IMG/VR virus record: IMGVR_UViG_3300027704_000088
Span: 1 to 32,844 of that record
Reading direction: 5' to 3' (one strand)
Length of the DNA: 32,844 nt
Origin: a virus
Below the pieces are notes generated by a model. The model was not told where the DNA came from. It saw only the letters and a program-made list of their open reading frames with translations, and searched no databases. The position numbers and the translations under genes are program-made. Below are positions 1 through 8,084 of the stretch, piece by piece (position 1 is the first letter of the stretch; each line of letters begins with the position of its first letter).

Positions 1-1
1 T

Positions 2-2731
2 GACGCTGCTCTTATTAAATACCGTGAAGAAAACAACAAAATTCTGCAAAATGCTCGGATAGAAGCATTAGCGCGTATTTCTGACAGCCCTTACAAATAT
101 GTGCATAGAAACGCTTTAATTTCTAAAACGCGTGATTTAATTGATTTACTTATTGCTGATGGTGGTTTTGTAAGAGGATCCGATAAAACAGGTTTAACGG
201 TTGGTTCATCTGTTTTTTCTCGTCGTGATACTTGGAACGGCGAAGTAGACACAATGATTGCGGCAGAAGATAAAATTTACAACAAATACCTTGGCCTTGA
301 AGAAAACGAAGTTGGCGGCATTAATGTAAACAAGTCATTCAAATCTGGTGATTTAAGCATTGGCGAATTTCGTAATGAAGTTTCTCGGACTTTAATAACT
401 GGACAGAAACACGCCGTTCCTGAGATTAATGAAATGGCGGTAGAAGTTGGACGTTTCTATGAAAAGTTTAGAATACCAGCAGAAACGTACGGAGTTATGT
501 CCGCAAAAGGCGGGTTAACTGCTCGTAAATTGGAAAGCTTAGACAAGCTTGAAAGCTTTGTTAAACGCGACATTGATACTATTCTTAAAAAGCCTGACAG
601 TGATGAATACGCTGCACGTTTAGGTGAGCTAAACGATGACTTAATTCGCATTCAAGAACTGAAAGACGAAGCACTTTCAAGAATGACAGGCCCAAAAGAA
701 AACTATTTTACGCGGGTTTATTTGGCAAAAGCTATTGAGGAAAACCGCGAAGCATTTAAGCGGCAAATTGTTATGCCGCATATGAAGCAGCAGCCTTATA
801 TAGATACTTGGGTGCTTGGAAAAGCTGAAACTAAAGAATTGCTTGATGAAGCAACAGACGCTTTAAACCGCCATGTAGCAAAGAAATTAAAAACTGATGC
901 GTGGCGTAAACAAAAAGTAAGGCTTCAAACGCAAGTAACAAAAACTCAAAAAAAATTAGATGATGCGCCAGAATACGCGCAATGGACTACAGTTAAGGCC
1001 AGCACTAATCCTAAAGCTATTGAGGCTAGAGCAGACAAGTTTATTGATGATTTGCTGCAAGAAGGTGATCCTAGTCAACTTGCTCAATTCCGTGAAGCGC
1101 ACAGACCTACGTTTGGACGTTCTCGCGTGTTTGATATTCAAAACTCGTTTCTTCTTAAAGACGGGCCTAATGGTAACGGCATCGCAGACTTTATGGAAAC
1201 GGACTATAACATCGTTGGCAAAATGTATGTTGATCGTATGGCCCCAGCTATAGAAATGGGGCGCACGTTTGCTAGACCCGCAGACGGTGTTAATTGGGAG
1301 CAAGGTTTAAAAGAAGCTATTGAACAAATGAAAGCTGATGAAACAGCGGCGTTTATTAAAAATGGTGGCTCTTTAAAAGAAGCTAGTGATCATGCCGCGG
1401 AATTAGAAATAAAAATACTACATTCTGTAGATCGGGTTATAAACCGCGTTTATAAAAATCCTGATCGCATCGACAACAGAGCAGCAATGGTTCTTAAAGA
1501 TTGGAGCCATTTAGCATTTATGGGAATGTCTGCATTATCAGCAACAACTGAACTTGCGGCGTTGGTTATGCGTCACGGTGCAAAGCAAGTATGGCAAGCA
1601 GCGTTTCACGATCTTGATAGTGCAATGGGTCAAGCGGCTAAAGCTGGCGTTTTTGAAGGCAAAAAAGCTGGTGCAATTATGGACGTGCATTATGGGGCTG
1701 CATTAGCTGGTTTTTCAGAAACTGGTGTTGAAGCTGCAATGACTTCTAAGCCTGAGTATTATTTAAAAGTAGCAGCAAACAAATATTTTCTTTTAAACGG
1801 GCTGGCGTCTGTTACGTCTGCGCTAAAGAAAATGGATTTAAGCATTCGTGTTCCAGACACGCTTGAGAAAATCATGCTAGTTGCTGATGATTTAGCAACA
1901 GAAGCAGACCTTACTTACCTTGCAAGATTTGGCATTTCTAAAGCTGCGGCTAAGAAAATGGCTGATGAACCAATGGAAGAAGTTGACGGTATGTGGATGG
2001 CTAACACAGATAAGTGGGCCGACGAAAATTTAGTCCGAACTTTCCGAGCCGCTATTAAACAAGGAAACGAGAACACTATTCTTGCTGCAACAGCGGCAGA
2101 CAAACCTATTATAGCTGACGGTGTAGTTTATTTAAAAAGCAGCAAAACTGTTGATGAAGCTGCTGACAAAATGGGTTGGGAGAAAAAAGGCGAGTATTGG
2201 AAAGTCCAATCTGGTTTAATGGCATTGCCGTTTACGTTTTGGAATTACGCAATAGCTGCAACAAACAAGATAATGCTTGCTGGTCTTGACGAGCCTTCTT
2301 CTCAGAAAATGACAGGAATTGCAGGGCTTCTTGGTCTTTCTTATATGGTTGCTCAAATTAAAACAGATTCAAACAGATGGAATGCTATGTCGATGGACGA
2401 AAAGCTTCGTAAATCTATAGAGCAATCTGGCATGATGGGTGTTGTGCAAAACTATCACGATCTTGCTCAAGGCACATCTATTGGAATGTTTGGCGTAAAT
2501 CCTATGCCGTGGGGACCAAAAAACGGGTTTAATTCAAGCGCAACAGATGCAGCTTTTGATTTAATGGGTGCTGGGCCTTCTGCGGCTGGCAATCTTATTG
2601 GTGGCATCGCTACTGGCGATTTGAACACAGCGTCTTGGGGAATGCCTGGGCGCAATCATTTTGCTTTTAAAAACATGATAGACGCTACTATTGAAGGAAT
2701 AGAAAGAAACTCAGCAGGGGTAGCAAATTAA
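2..2731 (+). CDS. Large internal virion protein (T7 gp16-like), start not in window
   Basis: The frame is open from base 2, so the start lies outside the linear window; the first usable internal start is GTG 101. If the window closes into a circle, the start is TTG 32837 with AGGAGG 8 nt upstream, giving about 912 residues. The protein is helix-rich and basic/acidic at the N-terminus. It has hydrophobic stretches at about bases 1500-1570 and 2220-2360 and a Gly/Pro-rich C-terminus with a PGRNHF motif. In T7, gp16 is ejected into the cell and forms part of the DNA-translocating tunnel. Its place directly before the tail fibre and after a gp15-like gene supports the call. No lytic transglycosylase motif is visible, unlike T7 gp16. 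Assignment rests mostly on size, composition and gene order. Confidence 0.75.
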   Translation, partial: DAALIKYREENNKILQNARIEALARISDSPYKYVHRNALISKTRDLIDLLIADGGFVRGSDKTGLTVGSSVFSRRDTWNGEVDTMIAAEDKIYNKYLGLEENEVGGINVNKSFKSGDLSIGEFRNEVSRTLITGQKHAVPEINEMAVEVGRFYEKFRIPAETYGVMSAKGGLTARKLESLDKLESFVKRDIDTILKKPDSDEYAARLGELNDDLIRIQELKDEALSRMTGPKENYFTRVYLAKAIEENREAFKRQIVMPHMKQQPYIDTWVLGKAETKELLDEATDALNRHVAKKLKTDAWRKQKVRLQTQVTKTQKKLDDAPEYAQWTTVKASTNPKAIEARADKFIDDLLQEGDPSQLAQFREAHRPTFGRSRVFDIQNSFLLKDGPNGNGIADFMETDYNIVGKMYVDRMAPAIEMGRTFARPADGVNWEQGLKEAIEQMKADETAAFIKNGGSLKEASDHAAELEIKILHSVDRVINRVYKNPDRIDNRAAMVLKDWSHLAFMGMSALSATTELAALVMRHGAKQVWQAAFHDLDSAMGQAAKAGVFEGKKAGAIMDVHYGAALAGFSETGVEAAMTSKPEYYLKVAANKYFLLNGLASVTSALKKMDLSIRVPDTLEKIMLVADDLATEADLTYLARFGISKAAAKKMADEPMEEVDGMWMANTDKWADENLVRTFRAAIKQGNENTILAATAADKPIIADGVVYLKSSKTVDEAADKMGWEKKGEYWKVQSGLMALPFTFWNYAIAATNKIMLAGLDEPSSQKMTGIAGLLGLSYMVAQIKTDSNRWNAMSMDEKLRKSIEQSGMMGVVQNYHDLAQGTSIGMFGVNPMPWGPKNGFNSSATDAAFDLMGAGPSAAGNLIGGIATGDLNTASWGMPGRNHFAFKNMIDATIEGIERNSAGVAN

Positions 2732-2740
2732 ATCTTAAAA

Positions 2741-2747
2741 GCGTAGC
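2741..2747 (+). repeat. GCGTAGC mini-hairpin word between internal protein and fibre
   Basis: One of nine intergenic copies of GCGNAGC, a sequence whose DNA form is known to make an extra-stable hairpin with a GNA triloop. It lies 10 nt after the stop of the internal protein in the 67-nt gap before the fibre gene. No intrinsic terminator was seen in this gap. Confidence 0.5.
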
Positions 2748-2798
2748 TTGCGCGTAACTACCTGCCTGCCAGTGGGTTCCAAATAAGAGAATATTGGC

Positions 2799-4985
2799 AT
2801 GGGTACACTTACATCTACTGAAACAGATCGTCTAGCAGCTTATACAGTTGGAGCATCGTCCTCAACAGGGCCATTTCCAATTACATTTCCATTTGCGGAT
2901 AACGACGATATTGCAGTCTACATTAACGGGACTAAAATTAGTACCTATGCTGTTACTCAAGGCAGTGCTTATGGCACAGCTGGCAACTTTGTTACTTTAG
3001 AAACAGGCGTTACAAACTCAACAGTAAGTGTTGTATCTGAAGCATCTGCGGTTCGATCTACAACAGACAGCTTAACGCTTACTGCGTTAAACGGCGAAAT
3101 AGATAATATTTACGCTAATTTGCAAGAAAATCAGTTTGACAAAACGCGGTCAATGAACGCTCCACTTACGGACGCAACAACAGTCGACATGACTTTGCCA
3201 TCTTCTACGGCAAGGGCAGGAAAAGTGCTTGCGTTTAATTCTACAACAGGCAATCCAGAAGCAGGACCAGATATAGCTGGTGTTTCTACTGTAACGCAGA
3301 TTTCAGCTGATATTGGAACGGTTGCAGGAATTTCTGCTAATGTTACTGCGGTTGCTGGAATATCTAGTGATGTTACAAATGCAGCAAACATTACTGCGGA
3401 TATTTCTTCTGTTGCTGGCATTACATCTAATGTAACTACCGTGGCAGGAATGTCTTCTAATATTACTACCGTTGCTGCCATAGCTTCTGATATATCCACA
3501 GTAGCCGCAGACGCTTACGATATAGGCCGAGTGTCTTTGTATTCCACTGAAGTTAATGCTGTTGGAGATAATATTGCTGCTGTTGATACTGTTGCAGACA
3601 ACATAGGCAGCGTGAATTATTTCTTTAACCGGTATAAAACTGGCACGACTGATCCATCATATAATGCAATTGCTGGAACGCCAGCTGAAGGTGATTTATT
3701 TTATAATACAGCTCAAAATAAACTAAAAGTTTATACAGGTTTTTCAGGTAATGGCGGTCAGGGTTGGCTTAATGGCTCGGCGGCTGGTGATGGTCTTTTG
3801 TCTACAAGTGGCGGCACGATGACAGGGTTTTTAGGCGGTTTGCAAGAAAGTTTGCATTTGCCTCAATCTGTAACGGGAACAACCCCTGCTTTAAACGTAG
3901 GCAATAACAATTTTTTTGATAACGGTACTTTAACTGCAACAACATCGCCTACATTTACTAACGTTCCTACAAAAGCAAGATGGCAATATAGCTTTAACTC
4001 TGGTTCAGGTGGAGTGGGTTATCATATTCCAGATACAACAGAAGTAGGGCAAGATCGTGCTTTTCAGCCAATTGCTAATGTAGCTAGGCCAACTTCTTTG
4101 GGAAATGGATTTATTTATCAAATAAGATTTAGCGCAGATGGAGATAAAATATTCTTTTTAAACGGTACTACTGATAGAATCCATCAATATGCACTTACTG
4201 CAAATTGGGACATTACAACTATAGCTGCAACAGAAACTACTAATTATTATTATGGCAGTTATGAATCTAACGCATTTGATTTTTCTTTTAGTCCCGATGG
4301 GATGCACATGTATGTTACTGGGACAACCGCTGATTCGCTTCGTCATTGGACTTTGACCGGTGCATTTGATTTAACAACTTTAGTTTATAATGATTCTAAA
4401 TCTCTTGTATCTAATCCTTATTCTCATCATATTACTGCTGATGGAATGCATCTATTTGTAATGAGTAGTTCCGAGTATGTTTATAAATTCAATTTTACTA
4501 CTGCATGGGATGCAAGTTCAATAGGTGGTTATGTACTTGCTGATAGCGGCCCAACGGTAACCGGTAGTACTTTTGCGGACAGTGCAGCTGCGCTAGGCGG
4601 CTTCACAATAACGCCAGATGGATTAACTTTGATTGCGTGCGGAAATCAATATGAAAAAATTACTCACACTTCACTTATTACCCCACATGTTATGAGTGAT
4701 GCTGCTAACTTAACACGACACGAAATTTCAACTGCTGCTTTAAATGATGACATCTCTAATTATGCCTTTGGTTTTTCACCTAATGGAAAATACATGTGGT
4801 TAAGTGGTCATAATTTAAAAACAATTACGCTTTTTGACACCTCTTCTCCTTGTCAAGTTACCTTACCTTCGTCTGTTGCTGAGGGTAGCCCAACTTTAAT
4901 TAAACCTAATGCCAGAACTACAATGGAATTTGTTACGAGTAACGGTGGCACAAATGTTAATTTAATTAAGGTAGATGTAGTTTAA
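2799..4985 (+). CDS. Tail fibre with T7-type anchor, repeat stalk and beta-propeller-like tip
   Basis: 728 residues. Residues 1-120 resemble the T7 gp17 N-terminal domain that attaches the fibre to the tail tube. Residues 161-270 are eleven consecutive 10-residue units of the form D/N-I/V-x-x-V-A-G-I-x-S, probably the trimer stalk. Around residues 300-325 there is a short Tyr/Trp-rich adaptor. Residues 440-690 hold five WD/YVTN-like strands built on F-S-x-D/N-G-x-x-hydrophobic (about 443, 497, 546, 604 and 659), which suggests a beta-propeller receptor-binding tip. The last 30 residues are beta-rich. It follows the gp16-like gene as in T7. The ATG has only a weak ribosome site (AGAG). The anchor call is firm; the propeller is inferred from repeat spacing. 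Confidence 0.85.
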   Translation: MGTLTSTETDRLAAYTVGASSSTGPFPITFPFADNDDIAVYINGTKISTYAVTQGSAYGTAGNFVTLETGVTNSTVSVVSEASAVRSTTDSLTLTALNGEIDNIYANLQENQFDKTRSMNAPLTDATTVDMTLPSSTARAGKVLAFNSTTGNPEAGPDIAGVSTVTQISADIGTVAGISANVTAVAGISSDVTNAANITADISSVAGITSNVTTVAGMSSNITTVAAIASDISTVAADAYDIGRVSLYSTEVNAVGDNIAAVDTVADNIGSVNYFFNRYKTGTTDPSYNAIAGTPAEGDLFYNTAQNKLKVYTGFSGNGGQGWLNGSAAGDGLLSTSGGTMTGFLGGLQESLHLPQSVTGTTPALNVGNNNFFDNGTLTATTSPTFTNVPTKARWQYSFNSGSGGVGYHIPDTTEVGQDRAFQPIANVARPTSLGNGFIYQIRFSADGDKIFFLNGTTDRIHQYALTANWDITTIAATETTNYYYGSYESNAFDFSFSPDGMHMYVTGTTADSLRHWTLTGAFDLTTLVYNDSKSLVSNPYSHHITADGMHLFVMSSSEYVYKFNFTTAWDASSIGGYVLADSGPTVTGSTFADSAAALGGFTITPDGLTLIACGNQYEKITHTSLITPHVMSDAANLTRHEISTAALNDDISNYAFGFSPNGKYMWLSGHNLKTITLFDTSSPCQVTLPSSVAEGSPTLIKPNARTTMEFVTSNGGTNVNLIKVDVV
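3279..3608 (+). repeat. Eleven tandem 30-bp coding repeats in the fibre stalk
   Basis: Degenerate 30-bp units encode decapeptides such as DIGTVAGISA, NVTAVAGISS and NVTTVAGMSS. Hydrophobic residues fall at unit positions 2, 5 and 8. The central units are most alike and the outer units are more diverged. Unit number can change by slipped recombination, which would alter fibre length. Confidence 0.8.
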
Positions 4986-5006
4986 TGTTTATTTGGGTTT
5001 TTAATA

Positions 5007-5198
5007 ATGGATAACAACATGGATAAAGCTTTTTCTAAAATTGAATTTTTAGACAGGCGAGTAACTGTAATTGAGGCTGAATCTCGTCTTCAATTCAAAG
5101 AACTGTTTATTCGTTTAAAACGTATCGAAGGAATTTTAGTGGGCGCTGCCTCGGCCATTATTGTTTTACTTTCCTCAATTCTTTGGGGTTTAAACTAA
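5007..5198 (+). CDS. Small coiled-coil protein with C-terminal membrane segment (lysis cassette)
   Basis: 63 residues. Residues 5-40 form an amphipathic charged helix (heptad-like, RLKRIEG), and residues 42-61 form one membrane helix. This layout matches XhlA-like holin accessory proteins and T7 gp17.5-type small lysis proteins, where the helix lies in the cytosol and the C-terminus in the inner membrane. It follows the fibre gene by 21 nt and opens the lysis cassette. A GGG lies about 9 nt before the ATG. A second ATG four codons downstream is possible. Exact role (holin or holin helper) is inference. Confidence 0.6.
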   Translation: MDNNMDKAFSKIEFLDRRVTVIEAESRLQFKELFIRLKRIEGILVGAASAIIVLLSSILWGLN

Positions 5199-5210
5199 GG
5201 CAGAAGGCCA

Positions 5211-5663
5211 ATGGTGGCAGAAATACTTGCTGGTGCTGCGCTTATAAAAGCATCAATTACAGGAATTAAAAGTGCTATTGGTGCAGCCAAAGACATTGGC
5301 GCAATTACTAGAGATATTGATAATCTGTTTGATGCAACCAAGCAGCTTAAACGTGACGAAAGACAAGCTAAAGCTACAGGAGCATCTGCAACACAAATTG
5401 TTATAGATCAAGAATTAGCAAAAGAAGCCATTAAAGAATGCCAGGCGTTAGTAATTGGACGCTTTGGATTTAACGTATGGCAGGACATTATTAAGCTTCA
5501 AAAAGAACAAGCATTAGAAGCTAAAAATAAGGCGGTTGCTGAACGCAGAGCCAGAGAAGAACAACAGGAAATGGTAGGCGAAATGGCTGTTGTTGGCAGC
5601 AGCGTTCTTATTGGCATTTTAATCATAGCGGTTGTTGGAGCCGTGCTTTTAGCAATGGGGTAA
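5211..5663 (+). CDS. Membrane-anchored helical protein of the lysis region
   Basis: 150 residues. The N-terminal 30 residues are Ala/Ile/Gly-rich and mildly hydrophobic. The middle (about 40-120) is a long charged helix rich in Lys, Glu and Ala, and residues 125-149 are a strong membrane helix. The layout, a helical shaft tethered at the C-terminal membrane end, lies between a coiled-coil membrane protein and a holin candidate. I do not recognise a named family. It could be a spanin-like or holin-like factor or a minor structural protein. The start has AAGG only 3 nt upstream, so translation may be coupled to the preceding gene. Confidence 0.6.
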   Translation: MVAEILAGAALIKASITGIKSAIGAAKDIGAITRDIDNLFDATKQLKRDERQAKATGASATQIVIDQELAKEAIKECQALVIGRFGFNVWQDIIKLQKEQALEAKNKAVAERRAREEQQEMVGEMAVVGSSVLIGILIIAVVGAVLLAMG

Positions 5664-5665
5664 AT

Positions 5666-5869
5666 ATGACTTTAGCAATGGAAAGAATATTAGCTTGGAG
5701 AATTATGCCACGCATAATGATGCTGGCTATAACTATTATGACGTTTAGATGCACTGCGTGGATGATTGGATTGGAAGACCCAACTTTAAACCAATCTGGT
5801 TTTTGCAGCGTTGTATTTGGCTGTTTTTCAGCAACTTTTGCTGTCTGGTTAGGGAGTGAAAAAACATGA
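5666..5869 (+). CDS. Two-helix small membrane protein, candidate holin
   Basis: 67 residues with two hydrophobic helices (about 12-33 and 44-63) joined by a short polar loop and a charged GSEKT tail. Size and topology fit a class II holin, which makes the lethal membrane lesion. It starts 2 nt after the upstream stop with a GGGG site 5 nt before the ATG. It ends in an ATGA overlap with the next gene, so the set is co-translated. Met5 is an alternative start and would mimic the dual-start holin/antiholin arrangement, but this is speculation. Confidence 0.6.
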   Translation: MTLAMERILAWRIMPRIMMLAITIMTFRCTAWMIGLEDPTLNQSGFCSVVFGCFSATFAVWLGSEKT

Positions 5870-6210
5870 TCGGCGCGATTGTGTCCGCATTAGGCGGTTT
5901 AGCTGGTTCCTACATCGACGGAAAAACGGCGATACAGAAATCTAAAGCTGAGATTGCTTTAAAGAAAGCCACCAGTGAAACCGATTGGGAACAATCTGCA
6001 ATAGAGGCTTCTAAGGATTCTTGGAAAGACGAAGCATGGACATGTGTTTTTATTTTAATTTTGGCAGGTAATTTTTTTCCTCCATTGCAAGAACATATGA
6101 GAGTTGGCTTTGCCAATTTGGAGACATGTCCAGAGTGGGTAAAATGGGGAATGTACGCATCAATAGCTGCGTCATTTGGATTTAGAACAATGCGAGGATT
6201 TGGCAAATGA
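5866..6210 (+). CDS. Holin-like membrane protein (3TM phage holin type)
   Basis: 114 residues. An N-terminal Gly/Ala-rich amphipathic segment (1-17) is followed by a charged helix (20-55) containing SWKDEAW. Two hydrophobic segments follow (about 58-76 and 92-108). The charged helix, S-W-K-D-E motif and following membrane segments resemble the 3TM holin family found in phages and gene transfer agents of Alphaproteobacteria. The gene overlaps both neighbours by ATGA, has GGAG 9 nt upstream, and directly precedes the endolysin. With two neighbouring membrane proteins also present, which one is the pore former is undecided. Confidence 0.65.
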   Translation: MIGAIVSALGGLAGSYIDGKTAIQKSKAEIALKKATSETDWEQSAIEASKDSWKDEAWTCVFILILAGNFFPPLQEHMRVGFANLETCPEWVKWGMYASIAASFGFRTMRGFGK

Positions 6211-6641
6211 GAAAAATAAACGAGATTATAATTCACTGCACAGCTACTAGACCAAACTGGTATGAAGATAGAGCAATCGACGATGTTGTGTCAGAATTAA
6301 CGCGCTGGCATGTTGAAGATAATAAATGGTCAGATTGTGGTTATCATGTGGTCTTGGATCGCAAGGGCAACGTAGGATTTGCTAGACCTATGGAGCGTTC
6401 TGGGGCGCATTGTCGTGGCAAAAATTCTAACAGCATTGGCGTTACAATTCTTGGCGGCAGAGGGGGCGCTTCTGACGATCAATTTTTAGATAATTACACG
6501 CCAGAGCAAGACAAAGCACTGCGTAAAGTTATTAAAGATTTAAAGTGTAAGCACCGCGGAATTAAAAAGGTTTCTGCTCATAACAGTTATGCAGCAAAAG
6601 CTTGTCCGTGTTTTGATGTTAAAAAGTGGTTGTCAGGATGA
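6207..6641 (+). CDS. Endolysin, T7-lysozyme-type N-acetylmuramoyl-L-alanine amidase
   Basis: 144 residues, close to T7 lysozyme in size. It cleaves the bond between N-acetylmuramic acid and L-Ala in peptidoglycan. Zinc ligands appear at His10 (HCTAT), His125 (SAHN) and Cys133 (KACP). Tyr46 and Lys131 match the T7 catalytic pair, and the Lys-x-Cys spacing is the same. There is no signal peptide, so release needs the upstream holin-like proteins. AGGA lies 9 nt before the ATG and the start overlaps the holin-like gene by ATGA. T7 lysozyme also inhibits T7 RNA polymerase, but no phage RNA polymerase is encoded here, so that second role is unlikely. Confidence 0.93.
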   Translation: MRKINEIIIHCTATRPNWYEDRAIDDVVSELTRWHVEDNKWSDCGYHVVLDRKGNVGFARPMERSGAHCRGKNSNSIGVTILGGRGGASDDQFLDNYTPEQDKALRKVIKDLKCKHRGIKKVSAHNSYAAKACPCFDVKKWLSG

Positions 6642-6844
6642 CACCTTGGGTATTGTATTTTTGGGCTCTTTTTTCTAATGGCGAAAACATGCTGCTTGAA
6701 AACGATCAAAGATTTAAAACAAAAACTGCATGTTATTTAGCTGGTGGTGAAAAAGAACCGTGGATGCAAATGACTTTATGGAAAGAAAGTGGCATTTACG
6801 TTCAAGTACGATTTAGGTGCGTAAAAGAAGATACCCCAGCTTAA
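6638..6844 (+). CDS. Small Cys-containing protein after the endolysin
   Basis: 68 residues from ATG 6638, which overlaps the endolysin stop as ATGA; a GTG at 6626 is a longer alternative without a better ribosome site. The first 15 residues (MTPWVLYFWALF) are hydrophobic, like a short signal or anchor. The rest is polar with two Cys. Position at the end of the lysis cassette suggests an outer-membrane lysis factor, but no lipobox is visible and I do not recognise the family. Its stop codon overlaps the stop of the convergent gene on the other strand. Confidence 0.6.
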   Translation: MTPWVLYFWALFSNGENMLLENDQRFKTKTACYLAGGEKEPWMQMTLWKESGIYVQVRFRCVKEDTPA

Positions 6845-7080
6845 ATAAAGTCTATCCAATCATCACTAAGTTCTACCTTTGATTTTTTAAAAGATTGTTT
6901 GCGTTTGCGAACAATTGTTTTGTTTATTTGTTTTTGCAAATCTTCTATTTTTTCAAGAAATTCTTCTAATCCAGATCTTTCGCCTGCATATTCGGCACCA
7001 ACAACGTCATTATTAACGTGCGTGTTAGCTATACCTAAAGCTTCTCTTAATGTATGAAGTTCATCAAGGTTTAGTTTCAT
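6841..7080 (-). CDS. Small charged helical protein, end of leftward operon
   Basis: 79 residues from ATG 7080, which sits 1 nt after the upstream stop (TAATATG); an in-frame TTG at 7095 would add five residues. The sequence is helical with a Leu/Glu-rich middle (GLEEFLEKIEDL) and a basic C-terminal third (VRKRKQSFKKSK), then an acidic end. No family is recognised. It is the last gene of the leftward replication operon and meets the lysis cassette tail to tail. Confidence 0.6.
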   Translation of the reverse strand: MKLNLDELHTLREALGIANTHVNNDVVGAEYAGERSGLEEFLEKIEDLQKQINKTIVRKRKQSFKKSKVELSDDWIDFI

Positions 7081-7081
7081 A

Positions 7082-7297
7082 TTAAAACGATCCAATTCCG
7101 TTAAATGTTCCTTTTTCTGCGGCAGTATAATAATCAGGAACTGGTTTTTTTCTTTGCACTAATTCAACAGCGTATTGTTTAGCAGCAATTTCGTTCATTG
7201 CTCCTTTAGTATGACCAATAGAACCGCAATCAGTAGCAGCAGCATTTTCATAATGCTCAAGTAATTCTGTATCTGTTAAAATTGTTATGTTATTCAT
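7082..7297 (-). CDS. Small hypothetical protein
   Basis: 71 residues with a strong AGGAGG 5 nt before the ATG, the best ribosome site in this part of the operon. The protein is mixed helical with one Cys and no membrane segment. The next gene starts 1 nt after its stop, so the two are probably translated together. Function not recognised. Confidence 0.65.
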   Translation of the reverse strand: MNNITILTDTELLEHYENAAATDCGSIGHTKGAMNEIAAKQYAVELVQRKKPVPDYYTAAEKGTFNGIGSF

Positions 7298-7306
7298 AAT
7301 TGCCTC

Positions 7307-7510
7307 CTAGCAATTTGGATCAAAGTCGTGCCATTCTTGGGCTTCATCAGGTTGTCCGTCATCATCAAGATCAGCTTGATTGCAATGTGTGCATGGCTCT
7401 TTATAAATTATCCAATGAAAGTGTTCGCTGGGGCCACTGCCACAGCTTTCAGGGCGTTCATCTTTAATCCAGCCCTCGTCGCAATGTTCGCATTCAGACA
7501 TAATAAACAT
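7307..7510 (-). CDS. Small zinc-ribbon-like protein
   Basis: 67 residues with two Cys pairs, C-x2-C near the N-terminus (CEHC) and C-x2-C in the middle (CTHC), followed by an Asp/Glu-rich tail. This pattern fits a zinc ribbon that binds nucleic acid or protein. AGGA lies close before ATG 7510; a second ATG at 7501 is also possible. The start overlaps the end of the upstream winged-helix gene by 17 nt, so coupling is likely. No family name can be given. Confidence 0.6.
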   Translation of the reverse strand: MFIMSECEHCDEGWIKDERPESCGSGPSEHFHWIIYKEPCTHCNQADLDDDGQPDEAQEWHDFDPNC

Positions 7511-7835
7511 ATTTCCTTTCTGATCTGTTTTTTTGCCAAAATTGTATGAGAGTTTTTCGGACTAATCCCGCTTCAAGCAGCCGCATTAAATTCCAGTTTA
7601 TTTTTGAATTTGACATATCTAACAAGGCAGCAAGTTGAGTAATTGTATGAGGCTCAGTTGCGTTTAAAAGATAATCAAAAATTATATTGTAAGATTTGTT
7701 AGAGCCTTTTTTGCGCTCATTTCTTATTTTAATTGATGTATTGTCTGGAAGGCGTGGGCGTTGTTTTAAAACAATTTGAACTTTTTCAAAATCATGCATA
7801 TTTCTTGCATAATTAATTTCATATATTGAGGTCAT
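7494..7835 (-). CDS. Winged-helix DNA-binding protein
   Basis: 113 residues from ATG 7835 with AAGGA 7 nt upstream; upstream in-frame codons have no ribosome site. Residues about 48-100 form a winged-helix fold: a helix (IIFDYLLNA), ITQLAALLDMSNSKINWNLMR as the helix-turn-helix, then a strand-rich wing ending YVYYV. The layout is that of ArsR/MarR-like regulators. It is the only clear transcription-factor-like protein in the leftward operon, so it is a candidate for lysis/lysogeny or late control. A hairpin with a T-rich tract sits directly upstream of its ribosome site, so expression may be controlled by attenuation. Confidence 0.65.
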   Translation of the reverse strand: MTSIYEINYARNMHDFEKVQIVLKQRPRLPDNTSIKIRNERKKGSNKSYNIIFDYLLNATEPHTITQLAALLDMSNSKINWNLMRLLEAGLVRKTLIQFWQKNRSERKYVYYV

Positions 7836-7847
7836 TTGATTTCCTTG

Positions 7848-7890
7848 AAAACAAAGAGAGGGAAAACCTCGGAGTAAAGTTTTCCCTCTC
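7848..7890 (-). terminator. Intrinsic terminator or attenuator upstream of the winged-helix gene
   Basis: A perfect 12-bp inverted repeat (GAGAGGGAAAAC at 7856-7867 with GTTTTCCCTCTC at 7879-7890) has an 11-nt loop. Read leftward it is followed at once by TTTGTTTTC, as in an intrinsic terminator. It lies between the 59-residue gene and the winged-helix gene of the same operon and ends just before the latter's AAGGA site. Confidence 0.75.
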
Positions 7891-7904
7891 AATTAATAAG
7901 ACAG

Positions 7905-8084
7905 TCAGCAGAAAGGTATAAAGACTGACTTCTCATTTGAGGGTGTTAAAAGACCGCCCTCTGCTTCACCAATAACTGTTAAGCCTTCAGTTGTTGGTTT
8001 TTTCCTAGTGGTGTCATAAATTTGCTGATCTTTTTTTTGAAAGTAATGAAGCAGCGAAATTTTGTTTATTTTTGATTTTTTCAT
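7905..8084 (-). CDS. Small basic hypothetical protein
   Basis: 59 residues from ATG 8084, preceded by GAGG 5 nt upstream. A longer frame to 8204 exists but overlaps a better-supported membrane gene. The N-terminus is Lys-rich (MKKSKINKISLLHYFQKK) and the C-terminus is polar. The GAGG site overlaps the stop codon of the upstream gene (GAGGTAA), which couples the two. No family recognised. Confidence 0.55.
   Translation of the reverse strand: MKKSKINKISLLHYFQKKDQQIYDTTRKKPTTEGLTVIGEAEGGLLTPSNEKSVFIPFC

Noticed and set aside
956-1303. Antisense and other-frame reading frames inside the internal protein, fibre, portal, capsid and tail genes
   Set aside because: They lie within clear genes, have no ribosome sites and have shadow-like composition.
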